Assembly: GCA_036351435.1 (NCBI GenBank) | Contig: JAZBPA010000087.1 | Coordinates: 1 to 10,679 of the forward strand | Direction of reading: 5' to 3' | DNA length: 10,679 nucleotides | DNA from: JAAUQA01 sp036351435 | Lineage (GTDB): Bacteria; Pseudomonadota; Gammaproteobacteria; Competibacterales; Competibacteraceae | Part shown: piece by piece, positions 1 through 5,975 of the stretch | Numbering within the stretch: position 1 is the stretch's first letter | Layout of the letters: each line of letters begins with the position of its first letter | Notes under the pieces: generated by a model | Told to the model about the DNA's origin: nothing | Database searches by the model: none | What the model saw: only the letters and a program-made list of their open reading frames with translations | Program-made: the position numbers and the translations under genes

Positions 1-210
1 AAAACTCAAATTCGCAGCAACACTACGCCGCGCCATGTGCCGGCCAAGGTCATTCAGGTTGCGGACATTCCGCGCACCAAGAGCGGTAAAATCGTAGAGC
101 TGGCGGTGCGCAATGTCGTGCATGGTCATCCCGTGAACAATAAAGAAGCCTTGGCTAACCCTGAAGCATTAAAACTTTTTGCGGATTTAGCGTCATTGCA
201 AGAAAGCTGA
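1..210 (+). CDS. aacS: Acetoacetyl-CoA synthetase (acetoacetate-CoA ligase), C-terminal end, truncated by the window
   Basis: Only the last 69 codons are visible; the gene enters from the left edge in frame 1 and ends with TGA at 208-210. The enzyme activates acetoacetate to acetoacetyl-CoA with ATP in the cytoplasm, by way of an acyl-adenylate, and links ketone bodies or polyhydroxybutyrate breakdown to acetyl-CoA. The visible part is the mobile C-terminal lid of an adenylate-forming enzyme. It carries TPRHVPAKV, then IPRTKSGKIVE with the catalytic lysine in SGK (about base 88), then GHPV and a LANPEALKLF tail typical of acetoacetyl-CoA synthetases rather than acetyl-CoA synthetases. The full family length is about 650 residues, so roughly 90 percent lies outside the window. 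The assignment rests on the tail motifs alone, but they are distinctive. Confidence 0.85.
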   Translation, partial: KTQIRSNTTPRHVPAKVIQVADIPRTKSGKIVELAVRNVVHGHPVNNKEALANPEALKLFADLASLQES

Positions 211-235
211 AATCCGTTTTTGCGAGACTTAAATC

Positions 236-772
236 ATGCGCAATCCGTTGCTGGAAAAAGTCGAATACAAAGTTGAGAAAACACGGCGCGGTACCTGGCG
301 GCGTTTTCTCTATCCTAACGGGAGTTATTTTGCGGAGTTCAAGTCCCATCAACTTATATTCGGACTACCGTTGCTCCACTACACCAGTGGTATCTGTCCG
401 GAAACCGGCCGACGGATCATGGCCAAAGGGATAATTGCAATAGGCCGGTTAGCTTTTGGAATTGTAGCTATCGGCCATGCCGCATTCGGCGTAATCGCTA
501 TTGGGCAATTGGCGCTCGCTGTTGGTTTTGGGCTTGGGCAAGCGTCCAGCGGAGTGATTGCTATTGGCCAATTGGCACTGGGCGGACTTTTCGGTATCGG
601 TCAGATTGCTACTGGTATGGTGGTCATCGCCCAGTTCGGCTTGGGCCAATATGTATTGGCGCAAATCGGTTTCGGTGAATATGTATGGCAAGCGAATGCT
701 GCCGATCCGGAGGCGGTCGAGTTCTTTAAAGCGCTGTACGCCAAACTCAAGTCGTTGTTCGGATTGGTTTGA
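236..772 (+). CDS. Unrecognised protein with glycine-rich decapeptide (GxxAIGxxAx) repeats
   Basis: This 178-residue protein belongs to no family I can name with confidence. Residues 1-60 are polar and basic with aromatic positions (TWRRFLYPNGSYF, then LPLLHYTSGICPETGRR). Residues 65-147 are about eight tandem units of 10-11 residues, such as GIIAIGRLAF, GIVAIGHAAF, GVIAIGQLAL, GMVVIAQFGL and GQYVLAQIGF. Two consecutive 21-residue units (85-105 and 106-126) are also near-repeats in the DNA, offset by 63 bases (491 and 554), which suggests internal duplication. The C-terminus (151-178) is charged and probably helical. There is no signal peptide. The regular small-hydrophobic pattern suggests a beta-solenoid, or a membrane-associated glycine-zipper bundle; the sequence does not decide between them. 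The gene starts 25 bases after the synthetase stop and may be co-transcribed. The ATG at 236 has only a weak ribosome-binding site. Confidence 0.75.
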   Translation: MRNPLLEKVEYKVEKTRRGTWRRFLYPNGSYFAEFKSHQLIFGLPLLHYTSGICPETGRRIMAKGIIAIGRLAFGIVAIGHAAFGVIAIGQLALAVGFGLGQASSGVIAIGQLALGGLFGIGQIATGMVVIAQFGLGQYVLAQIGFGEYVWQANAADPEAVEFFKALYAKLKSLFGLV

Positions 773-839
773 GCGACCCGATTCGAGATAAATTATCCTG
801 TTTTTGGGTTATGCTTCCCCCGCTAATGCTGAGCTTAGT

Positions 840-1415
840 ATGATGGCCGATAATACCGTGCAACCAATTACTCTAAATCTGATTCCCGGCGGTCGTTGCA
901 TCGATTTTTGGGTCAAGCAAGTTCAGCTTGTAGCGCGTCCTGCGGAACATCCCCCGTTTGCGACAGAAGCCGTTGTCCTAGAAGAGGACACCTACCTTGT
1001 TTTGAGCGCAGAAGCAGTTGTTCGACAAACCGACGAACATCCGATACGGCTGATGACAGCCTTGTTCGATCAACAACCCCTGGAGCCCGGCTGTGTTGTT
1101 GTACGAGGTAATCGATTGTTGGCCGTGATTCACGATTTAGATCGTGATCCCACCTGTTGTGAGCAATGGGTCAGTCAGGCATTGCAAGCGTGCTTGAAAC
1201 AAGCTGATCAACTTGGGGTGCGCTCACTGACTTTGCCTTTGTTGGGTAGTGTTCATGGTCGAATTCCCTATTCCCGTTGTCTAGTCCTGATTGTCGAGGC
1301 AGTCGAGGAGGCGACTTTCCATGCCCTTCGCCGAGTTTGGCTTGTCGTGCCGGAAACCCAGCAAATGGGTGTTGAGCAGTTTTTGCGACTACGGGCGGTA
1401 ACCGGGTCTCGATAG
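840..1415 (+). CDS. Divergent macro-domain-like protein
   Basis: The protein is 191 residues from ATG 840, with ATG 843 also possible; a GAG lies about seven bases upstream. The frame stays open back to a TTG at 804, but that start has no ribosome-binding site. No exact family is recognised. The second half looks like the core of a macro domain, the fold that binds ADP-ribose or related nucleotides. A beta strand (NRLLAVIHDL) is followed by a helix (QALQACLKQADQLGV), then SLTLPLLGSVHGRIP, which sits where macro domains have SIAFPALGTGxxGxP. A further helix and a strand (VWLVVPE) follow. The N-terminal NAAN-type loop that holds ADP-ribose in active macro domains is not evident, so catalysis is doubtful. 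The similarity is judged by eye. The gene sits between the repeat protein and the methyltransferase on the same strand and may be in the same transcript. Confidence 0.6.
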   Translation: MMADNTVQPITLNLIPGGRCIDFWVKQVQLVARPAEHPPFATEAVVLEEDTYLVLSAEAVVRQTDEHPIRLMTALFDQQPLEPGCVVVRGNRLLAVIHDLDRDPTCCEQWVSQALQACLKQADQLGVRSLTLPLLGSVHGRIPYSRCLVLIVEAVEEATFHALRRVWLVVPETQQMGVEQFLRLRAVTGSR

Positions 1416-1462
1416 CGTTCATTCAGTTATTTTAAAGCGATGGGTAATATTGGCAGCTTACG

Positions 1463-2197
1463 GTGGATGATCAGAACTGGTTGAGTTTGCAGCAGTGGTA
1501 TCTGAAGCCGTTGGGCCGGTTATTCGGCGAAACGGAAACTGCTTATATTGTGGATGTGCTAACCCCTCTTTTTGGACAACACCTGCTTGTTTTGGGCGTT
1601 CCGTTAGAGGCAGCAGTGTTTTTCAATAGCGCTATTCCCCATCAATTTCATGTGCACTGGACGCAATCAGCACAGCTAGCCGGAGACGTATTGGCAATAC
1701 CAACCGAATTGCCTATCGCGAAGGAGTGTATTGATGTCGCCATACTCCACCATGCGCTGGAATTGTTACCTGAGCCATATCCCGTTTTACAAGAAATTGA
1801 TCGGGTGTTGATACCCGGCGGTCATATGCTGATTGCTGGTTTTAATCCGCATTCGCTGTGGAGCATCGGCCGTTGGCTGGGTTTGAATAATGGGCAACGG
1901 GCTAACCGATTGATCAGTGTTGGGCAATTACAGCGTGGGCTGGCTCGGCTCGATTGTGAGGTGATATCGGTCCATTATGGTTTCTATCGGCCGCCCTTGG
2001 CTACTCTATCAACCTTGCAAAAGTTGGCTTTTATGGAAAGATTCGGGGCTAGGTGGTGGCCCATGTTGGGTAGCGGCTATGTGGTGCTAGCTAAAAAAAG
2101 GGTCATCCCTTTGACCCCGCTGAAAACGCAATGGCGGGTGCGTCGTTATGCGCTTCCCGTGGGCGTTAATCAGCCGACTTGCGGTAATCGAATGTGA
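1463..2197 (+). CDS. YafS-like SAM-dependent methyltransferase (class I fold)
   Basis: The protein has 244 residues. The only reasonable start is GTG at 1463, because an in-frame stop lies at 1445-1447 and no ATG intervenes. It resembles E. coli YafS in layout: an N-terminal WYLKPLG helix, a Rossmann-like core, and a tail with VVLAKKRVIPLTPLK. The expected class I elements are GDVLAIPTELPIA (residues 74-86, the acidic loop and post-II region), ECIDVAILHHALELLPEP (88-105, motif IV), and EIDRVLIPGGHMLIAGFNP (111-129, motifs V and VI). Motif I is odd: LLVLGVPLEA (41-50) lacks the usual GxGxG glycine loop, so SAM binding may be atypical or lost. The substrate is unknown. The gene precedes rnhA and dnaQ, as in many gammaproteobacteria, and its stop overlaps the rnhA start as GTGA, which indicates translational coupling. 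Confidence 0.85.
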   Translation: MDDQNWLSLQQWYLKPLGRLFGETETAYIVDVLTPLFGQHLLVLGVPLEAAVFFNSAIPHQFHVHWTQSAQLAGDVLAIPTELPIAKECIDVAILHHALELLPEPYPVLQEIDRVLIPGGHMLIAGFNPHSLWSIGRWLGLNNGQRANRLISVGQLQRGLARLDCEVISVHYGFYRPPLATLSTLQKLAFMERFGARWWPMLGSGYVVLAKKRVIPLTPLKTQWRVRRYALPVGVNQPTCGNRM

Positions 2198-2646
2198 CTC
2201 AACCCGTAGAAATTTTTACCGATGGTGCTTGTAGCGGCAATCCCGGCCCGGGTGGTTGGGGTGTGGTATTGCGTTGGCAAGGTCATGAAAAAACCCTGTA
2301 CGGCGGGGAGAACCAAACGACTAATAACCGGATGGAGTTACTGGCCGCTATCAAGGGCTTGGAGGCGTTGAAGCGGCCCTGTCATGTCATCGTCGGCACC
2401 GATTCGCGTTATGTACAACAAGGCATTAGCGAATGGTTGCCGAACTGGAAACGACGCAACTGGCAAACGGCGGATAAAAAGCCGGTCAAAAACAAGGATC
2501 TGTGGCAGCGCTTGGAGGCTGCTGTAACCCGCCATCAACGGGTTGAATGGCACTGGCTGAAAGGGCATAGTGGTCACCCCGATAATGAGCGTGCCGATGC
2601 TTTGGCCCGAGCTGGTATTGTTGCTGCGCGCACCGAATCGAACTGA
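2194..2646 (+). CDS. rnhA: Ribonuclease HI
   Basis: This 150-residue protein has the usual RNase HI length. It degrades the RNA strand of RNA-DNA hybrids, removing R-loops and helping clear primers during replication. All active-site residues are present: D10 in FTDGACSGNPGPGG, E48 in NRMELLAAI, D70 in GTDSRYV, and H125 and D135 in KGHSGHPDNERAD. The tryptophan-rich basic handle that binds the hybrid is also visible (WLPNWKRRNWQTADKKPVKN, residues 81-100). The start is GTG at 2194, which overlaps the upstream TGA by four bases (GTGA); translation is therefore probably coupled to the methyltransferase gene. dnaQ follows after nine bases. In E. coli rnhA and dnaQ are divergent and share a promoter region, while here they are co-directional. 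Confidence 0.97.
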   Translation: MTQPVEIFTDGACSGNPGPGGWGVVLRWQGHEKTLYGGENQTTNNRMELLAAIKGLEALKRPCHVIVGTDSRYVQQGISEWLPNWKRRNWQTADKKPVKNKDLWQRLEAAVTRHQRVEWHWLKGHSGHPDNERADALARAGIVAARTESN

Positions 2647-2655
2647 GGAGAACAC

Positions 2656-3384
2656 ATGTCACTGCGGCAAATCGTGCTGGATACCGAGACCACCGGGCTG
2701 GATCCTGCGAAAGGTCATCGCATTATCGAAATCGGTTGCTTGGAATTGCGTAATCGCCGATTGACGTCTAATCGGTTTCATGAGTATCTGCAGCCGGACC
2801 GCGAAATCGATCCAGGAGCGGTTGCGGTGCACGGAATCACTACGGAATTTTTACAAGATAAGCCGCGCTTCGCTGATATTGCGGAGCGGTTCTTGGAATT
2901 TGTCAAAGACGCCGAACTGGTTATTCATAATGCGCCGTTCGATCTCGGATTTTTAGATCATGAACTGCGGCTTTGGAAACCTGATTTTGGTTCCCTGAGC
3001 GCGCATTGCAAAACGGTTCGCGATACTTTGCAGCTTGCGCGGCAGCGCCATCCCGGTCAGCGTAACGCCCTGGATGCGCTGTGTAAGCGGTATAGTATCG
3101 ATAACACTCACCGCACTTTGCACGGCGCATTATTAGACGCCCAGTTGTTGGCCGAAGTGTATTTGGCAATGACCGGCGGGCAGGTTGCTCTACGATTGGA
3201 AGCGGAGAGGGTTTCCGAAGCGCAGCAAGCCAAACCGACTGAGTTTCGCCGAGCAAGTCGCGAAGGCTTAACTGTGAACCGGGCCACTGCGCTGGAACAA
3301 GCCGCGCACGCTAGTTATCTGGAGAAACTTGACAGTAGCAGCGATGGCCATTGTCTGTGGAAACAGTTAGAAAATGGTTCCTAA
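2656..3384 (+). CDS. dnaQ: DNA polymerase III epsilon subunit (3'-5' proofreading exonuclease)
   Basis: The protein has 242 residues, close to the family norm of about 240. Epsilon binds the alpha polymerase and the theta subunit in the replicative core and removes misincorporated bases. It is a DEDDh exonuclease: D9 and E11 in VLDTETTGLD (Exo I), D96 in HNAPFDLGFL (Exo II), and H156 and D161 in HGALLDAQLL (Exo III). The AVHGITTEFL segment at 57-66 is also characteristic. After about residue 185 a flexible linker leads to a C-terminal segment expected to contact alpha. ATG 2656 is preceded by a strong ribosome-binding site (GAGGAG at 2646-2651), and the upstream rnhA stop ends at 2646, so the two genes are almost certainly on one transcript. 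Confidence 0.97.
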   Translation: MSLRQIVLDTETTGLDPAKGHRIIEIGCLELRNRRLTSNRFHEYLQPDREIDPGAVAVHGITTEFLQDKPRFADIAERFLEFVKDAELVIHNAPFDLGFLDHELRLWKPDFGSLSAHCKTVRDTLQLARQRHPGQRNALDALCKRYSIDNTHRTLHGALLDAQLLAEVYLAMTGGQVALRLEAERVSEAQQAKPTEFRRASREGLTVNRATALEQAAHASYLEKLDSSSDGHCLWKQLENGS

Positions 3385-3587
3385 ATAGTTCTGTGACGCA
3401 AAAAGCGTCCTGATTATCTCTGAGGCTCAGCTACTGTGCACTAGTGAAGGATCTATGCTGAAACTGAATCCATACGCGGAAAGCCCGATGGCTAAAAACC
3501 GAGCTCAGTTGCAGAAAGGGGTAATGGGTTAAGGCTGAGGGTGGGTCTATCCTATCCAACGTGATCTGCTATCAAAACGAAACGCTT
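3385..3587. other. Intergenic region between dnaQ and the sirtuin gene
   Basis: This gap of about 200 bases holds no convincing gene. GACGC-AAAAA-GCGTC (3395-3409) could form a 5-bp hairpin just after dnaQ, but no T-run follows, so it is a weak terminator candidate. A 25-codon ORF (3455-3532, starting MLKLNPYAES) has AAGG four bases before its ATG. The spacing is short and the length uninformative, so it is noted only as a possibility. I found no clear sigma-70 promoter and no tRNA, although a tRNA follows dnaQ in E. coli. Confidence 0.4.
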
Positions 3588-4358
3588 ATGTTTGATTTAA
3601 AAAAAGATACCATCAACCACATAATCGACGACATGCGGCGTGCCCGGCGTTTGTTGTTCATCACCGGGGCAGGGATTTCTGCCGATTCGGGGTTACCGAC
3701 CTATCGGGGAATTGGCGGGCTTTATAATGAGCAATTGACCGAGGAACAATTGCCCATCGAAACCGCGCTGTCCGGTCAGATGATGGAACAAGCCCCGCAT
3801 ATTACCTGGAAGTACATTCATCAAATCGAACAGTCCTGCCGGGGCGCTCGGCATAATCAGGCCCATCGCATCATTGCCGAATTGCAAAACCATTTTGACG
3901 TTTGGGTGCTGACCCAAAATATTGATGGCTTTCATCGTGAAGCGGGTAGCCGGAACCTCATCGAAATCCACGGCGATATTCATGACCTGCACTGCACCGC
4001 CTGCGATTATCAAGCCACCGTGTTGCATTACGCTGAATTAGACATGCCACCGGCTTGCCCGCACTGTCGAGCTACAGTACGCCCTCGGGTGGTGCTATTC
4101 GGCGAAATGTTACCGGAACATGCCATCACCCTAATGTACGAACAGTTGGGGCTGGGATTCGATATGGTGTTCAGTATCGGCACGACCAGCGTTTTCCCTT
4201 ATATCGCCGGGCCGGTGCTTGCAGCTAGTCAAGCCGGTATTACCACGGTGGAAATTAACCCGGGCCAGACGTCGGTATCTCACTATGTGGATTACAAAGT
4301 AAGCGCTGGTGCTGCGGATACTTTGAACCTGATCTGGCAGGCCTATCAGGACACTTGA
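3588..4358 (+). CDS. Sir2-family NAD-dependent protein deacylase (sirtuin)
   Basis: The protein is 256 residues from ATG 3588; a GTG at 3561 would add nine residues but looks less natural. Sirtuins remove acyl groups from lysine using NAD+, giving O-acyl-ADP-ribose and nicotinamide. The NAD-binding motif is GAGISADSGLPTYRG (27-41), with Tyr in place of the more common Phe. TQNIDGFHREAG (109-120) and the catalytic histidine H128 in EIHGDIH follow. Four zinc-binding cysteines form two pairs, C136/C139 and C157/C160. RPRVVLFGEMLPE (165-177) and SIGTTSVFPYIAG (196-208) complete the Rossmann core. The region where CobB and SIRT5 carry the Tyr-x-x-Arg pair for succinyl or malonyl groups reads TWKYIHQIEQ, so I infer deacetylase or other neutral deacylase activity. 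The gene appears monocistronic, with gaps of about 200 and 280 bases around it. Confidence 0.93.
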   Translation: MFDLKKDTINHIIDDMRRARRLLFITGAGISADSGLPTYRGIGGLYNEQLTEEQLPIETALSGQMMEQAPHITWKYIHQIEQSCRGARHNQAHRIIAELQNHFDVWVLTQNIDGFHREAGSRNLIEIHGDIHDLHCTACDYQATVLHYAELDMPPACPHCRATVRPRVVLFGEMLPEHAITLMYEQLGLGFDMVFSIGTTSVFPYIAGPVLAASQAGITTVEINPGQTSVSHYVDYKVSAGAADTLNLIWQAYQDT

Positions 4359-4438
4359 CCGCTTATTGATCTGTGCGAGGCTGTTTCTCCCATCACTTGA
4401 ACGAATACTTCCTGCCGGTGATAGGGTAGGTACGCTAT

Positions 4439-4467
4439 TTGATCGTAAAATCGAATTGCAATATAGT
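4439..4467 (+). promoter_or_regulatory. Candidate sigma-70-type promoter for the ABC ATPase gene
   Basis: TTGATC (4439-4444, four of six matches to TTGACA) is followed by exactly 17 bases and then TATAGT (4462-4467, five of six matches to TATAAT). Transcription would start near 4474 and give a leader of about 160 bases before the ATPase ATG. It is the best promoter match I noticed in the gaps of the window, and it sits where a separate transcript after the sirtuin gene would be expected. Confidence 0.45.
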
Positions 4468-4496
4468 CCCCCTGCCGTTTGATTAGCCGATCAGGA

Positions 4497-4640
4497 ATGT
4501 TTCACGTGTCCCAACAATGGTCCAACACCGCAAAGCGCGTCTTACAGGTCCACGCGCTAATAACGCTTTCCCACGCTAAGCAGGTCAAGCGTGCGCAGCG
4601 CAAGTTCATCCCGATTCAACCGGTATCGGCAAGCGCATGA
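4497..4640 (+). CDS. Possible 47-codon leader ORF overlapping the ABC ATPase start
   Basis: This open frame begins ATG TTT CAC GTG and ends at TGA 4638-4640. Its stop overlaps the ATPase start as ATGA, a common arrangement for translationally coupled genes. The 47-residue product would be basic (HAKQVKRAQRKF near the C-terminus) and resembles nothing I know. GTG at 4506 is an alternative start. The ribosome-binding site is poor: CAGGA lies directly against the ATG. The frame covers both hairpins at 4534-4593, so its translation would disturb them. The placement after a good promoter and the ATGA overlap favour it; the short length and weak initiation signal count against it. Confidence 0.25.
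   Translation: MFHVSQQWSNTAKRVLQVHALITLSHAKQVKRAQRKFIPIQPVSASA
4534..4593 (+). promoter_or_regulatory. Twin-hairpin leader element with matching loops upstream of the ABC ATPase
   Basis: Two perfect inverted repeats follow one another. AGCGCGT (4534-4540) pairs with ACGCGCT (4552-4558) around an 11-base loop containing CAGGTC. CACGCT (4572-4577) pairs with AGCGTG (4588-4593) around a 10-base loop also containing CAGGTC. The shared loop motif inside similar stems suggests a duplicated structural or protein-binding unit in the 5' leader, 43 bases before the ATPase ATG. No T-run follows, so a simple terminator is unlikely. It could be chance; the region is GCGC-rich. Confidence 0.3.
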
Positions 4641-5839
4641 GTCAAATCTCGGAAGAGACCGGCAGGGAAAGCGATACCGATCCGGTACTCCGTGTTTCCC
4701 GTCTCAGTAAGTCCTATCAAGTCTACGATAAACCCGTAGATCGGTTGAAAGAGCTGTTATTCAATAAGAAAAGCCATAACGTCTTTACCGCACTGCAGGA
4801 TGTCAGTTTCACTCTGGGCAAGGGCAAGTGCTTAGGTATTATTGGCGATAATGGTTCAGGAAAAAGCACGCTGCTGCAGTTGATTGCCGGGGTGCTTGAA
4901 CCCAGCAGCGGGCAGGTACAAGCGACTGGGACAGTATTGGGATTGCTCGAACTAGGGATTGGTTTTCACATAGAATTCACCGGGCGGCAGAATATTTACT
5001 TTTACGGTGACATCCTGGGATTACCCCATTCCCTAATTAAATCCAAAATCGATCACATCATCGCATTTTCCGAGTTACAGTCCTTTATTGATCGCCCGCT
5101 GAAAACCTATTCTACCGGGATGCGCATGCGCTTGGCGTTTTCTCTGGTCTCGTCCCTAGACCCCGATATTTTGATTATTGACGAGGCGTTGGCGGTCGGT
5201 GATCTGTATTTTCAAAAGAAATGCATCGATCACATCATGAAAATCAAAGAAAGTGGTCGTACCATCATCTTTTGTTCCCACAGCATGTATCAAATCGGCT
5301 TGTTCTGCGAAGAAACGCTATGGCTCAAAAACGGCGTTGCCGAACGCTACGGCGAAAGTATGCAAGTCACTTCGGCGTATGAAGCCTACCAGCTAGGCAA
5401 AGATGAGATTGCTGAGAACGAAACGGGGGCGAAATATGCGCATGCCCCGGTTCGAATTACAGCAGCTGAAATACTGAATGACTTGCCGATCTCACGCGGC
5501 GATGATTTAAGACTGCGCATTTGTACCGAATGTCGTTCCGATGATCTGCCATTTCACGTGATGGTGTCGCTCAAGTTCGCCACCGATTACGGCGTATTTG
5601 CCACCGGCACCCATCTATCCGGCAAACCGCCGTTGCGCGGGCGCCACCGCGAAATCATCGTCACCTATCCTAATATTCCATTGATGGGTGGCTATTATTG
5701 GCTACATATCCGGTTGTTCGATGATCGGGGATTGGTCATCTATCATGAGAAAGTGCTCGTCGAGCCTGAACTGGAAGTGCTGAAAGAGAGTAACGAGCGC
5801 GGCGTGTGTTACTTTGAGAATGTTTGGGAAGTCAATTAA
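4637..5839 (+). CDS. ABC transporter ATPase of the Wzt/KpsT polysaccharide-export type
   Basis: This 400-residue protein would hydrolyse ATP at the cytoplasmic face of the inner membrane to drive export of an undecaprenyl-linked polysaccharide such as O-antigen. The N-terminal nucleotide-binding domain (about 18-250) has Walker A GDNGSGKST (70-78), the signature YSTGMRMRL (158-166) in place of LSGGQ, Walker B ILIIDEALAVGD (178-189) and the switch histidine in CSHS (H215). The SKSYQVYDKPVDRLKELLF start and the STGMRMRL signature are typical of Wzt and related exporters. Residues from about 270 to 400 form a beta-rich C-terminal domain like the carbohydrate-binding domain of Wzt proteins that recognise the capped chain end. 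No Wzm-like permease or glycosyltransferase lies in the window, so the ATPase is an orphan here. The ATG overlaps the stop of a possible leader ORF and has a weak ribosome-binding site. Confidence 0.9.
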   Translation: MSQISEETGRESDTDPVLRVSRLSKSYQVYDKPVDRLKELLFNKKSHNVFTALQDVSFTLGKGKCLGIIGDNGSGKSTLLQLIAGVLEPSSGQVQATGTVLGLLELGIGFHIEFTGRQNIYFYGDILGLPHSLIKSKIDHIIAFSELQSFIDRPLKTYSTGMRMRLAFSLVSSLDPDILIIDEALAVGDLYFQKKCIDHIMKIKESGRTIIFCSHSMYQIGLFCEETLWLKNGVAERYGESMQVTSAYEAYQLGKDEIAENETGAKYAHAPVRITAAEILNDLPISRGDDLRLRICTECRSDDLPFHVMVSLKFATDYGVFATGTHLSGKPPLRGRHREIIVTYPNIPLMGGYYWLHIRLFDDRGLVIYHEKVLVEPELEVLKESNERGVCYFENVWEVN

Positions 5840-5919
5840 TTGTAAGAAATAGGCAGATTGCTTGTGCAACATGCGCCATATGTTGAGCTTTACCCAGCTT
5901 AGAATCATTCAGATTCGAC

Positions 5920-5954
5920 CGCTGTGCTCCCCGAGGTGTAAAGGGAACACAGCG
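5920..5954. terminator. Hairpin between convergent genes, probable bidirectional terminator
   Basis: CGCTGTG (5920-5926) pairs perfectly with CACAGCG (5948-5954). After one C/A mismatch the stem continues with TCCC/GGGA (5928-5931 with 5943-5946), closing an 11-base loop. It lies in the 136-base gap between the stops of the ABC ATPase gene and paaK, which converge. Neither side has a strong T-run (GGTTTATTG on the plus side), so termination may be only moderately efficient. A second small inverted repeat, GAATC/GATTC, lies at 5902-5916. Confidence 0.5.
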
Positions 5955-5975
5955 AAGTGGTTTATTGTCGGGTCT

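Noticed and set aside
787..797. GATAAATTATC, a short perfect palindrome upstream of the macro-like gene, reminiscent of half of a Fur-type box
   Set aside because: It is only 5 bp per arm in an AT-rich stretch, the full 19-base consensus is absent, and nothing nearby concerns iron.
3455..3532. A 25-codon ORF after dnaQ starting MLKLNPYA, a string resembling the end of eukaryotic ribosomal protein L4
   Set aside because: The match covers only about seven residues, the ORF is tiny, the ribosome-binding spacing is short, and bacteria do not carry that L4 extension. Chance is the simplest explanation.
4389..4426. Possible terminator of the sirtuin gene (CCCATCAC with GTGATAGGG)
   Set aside because: The stem has a bulge and a 21-base loop, and no T-run follows, so it is too weak to annotate.
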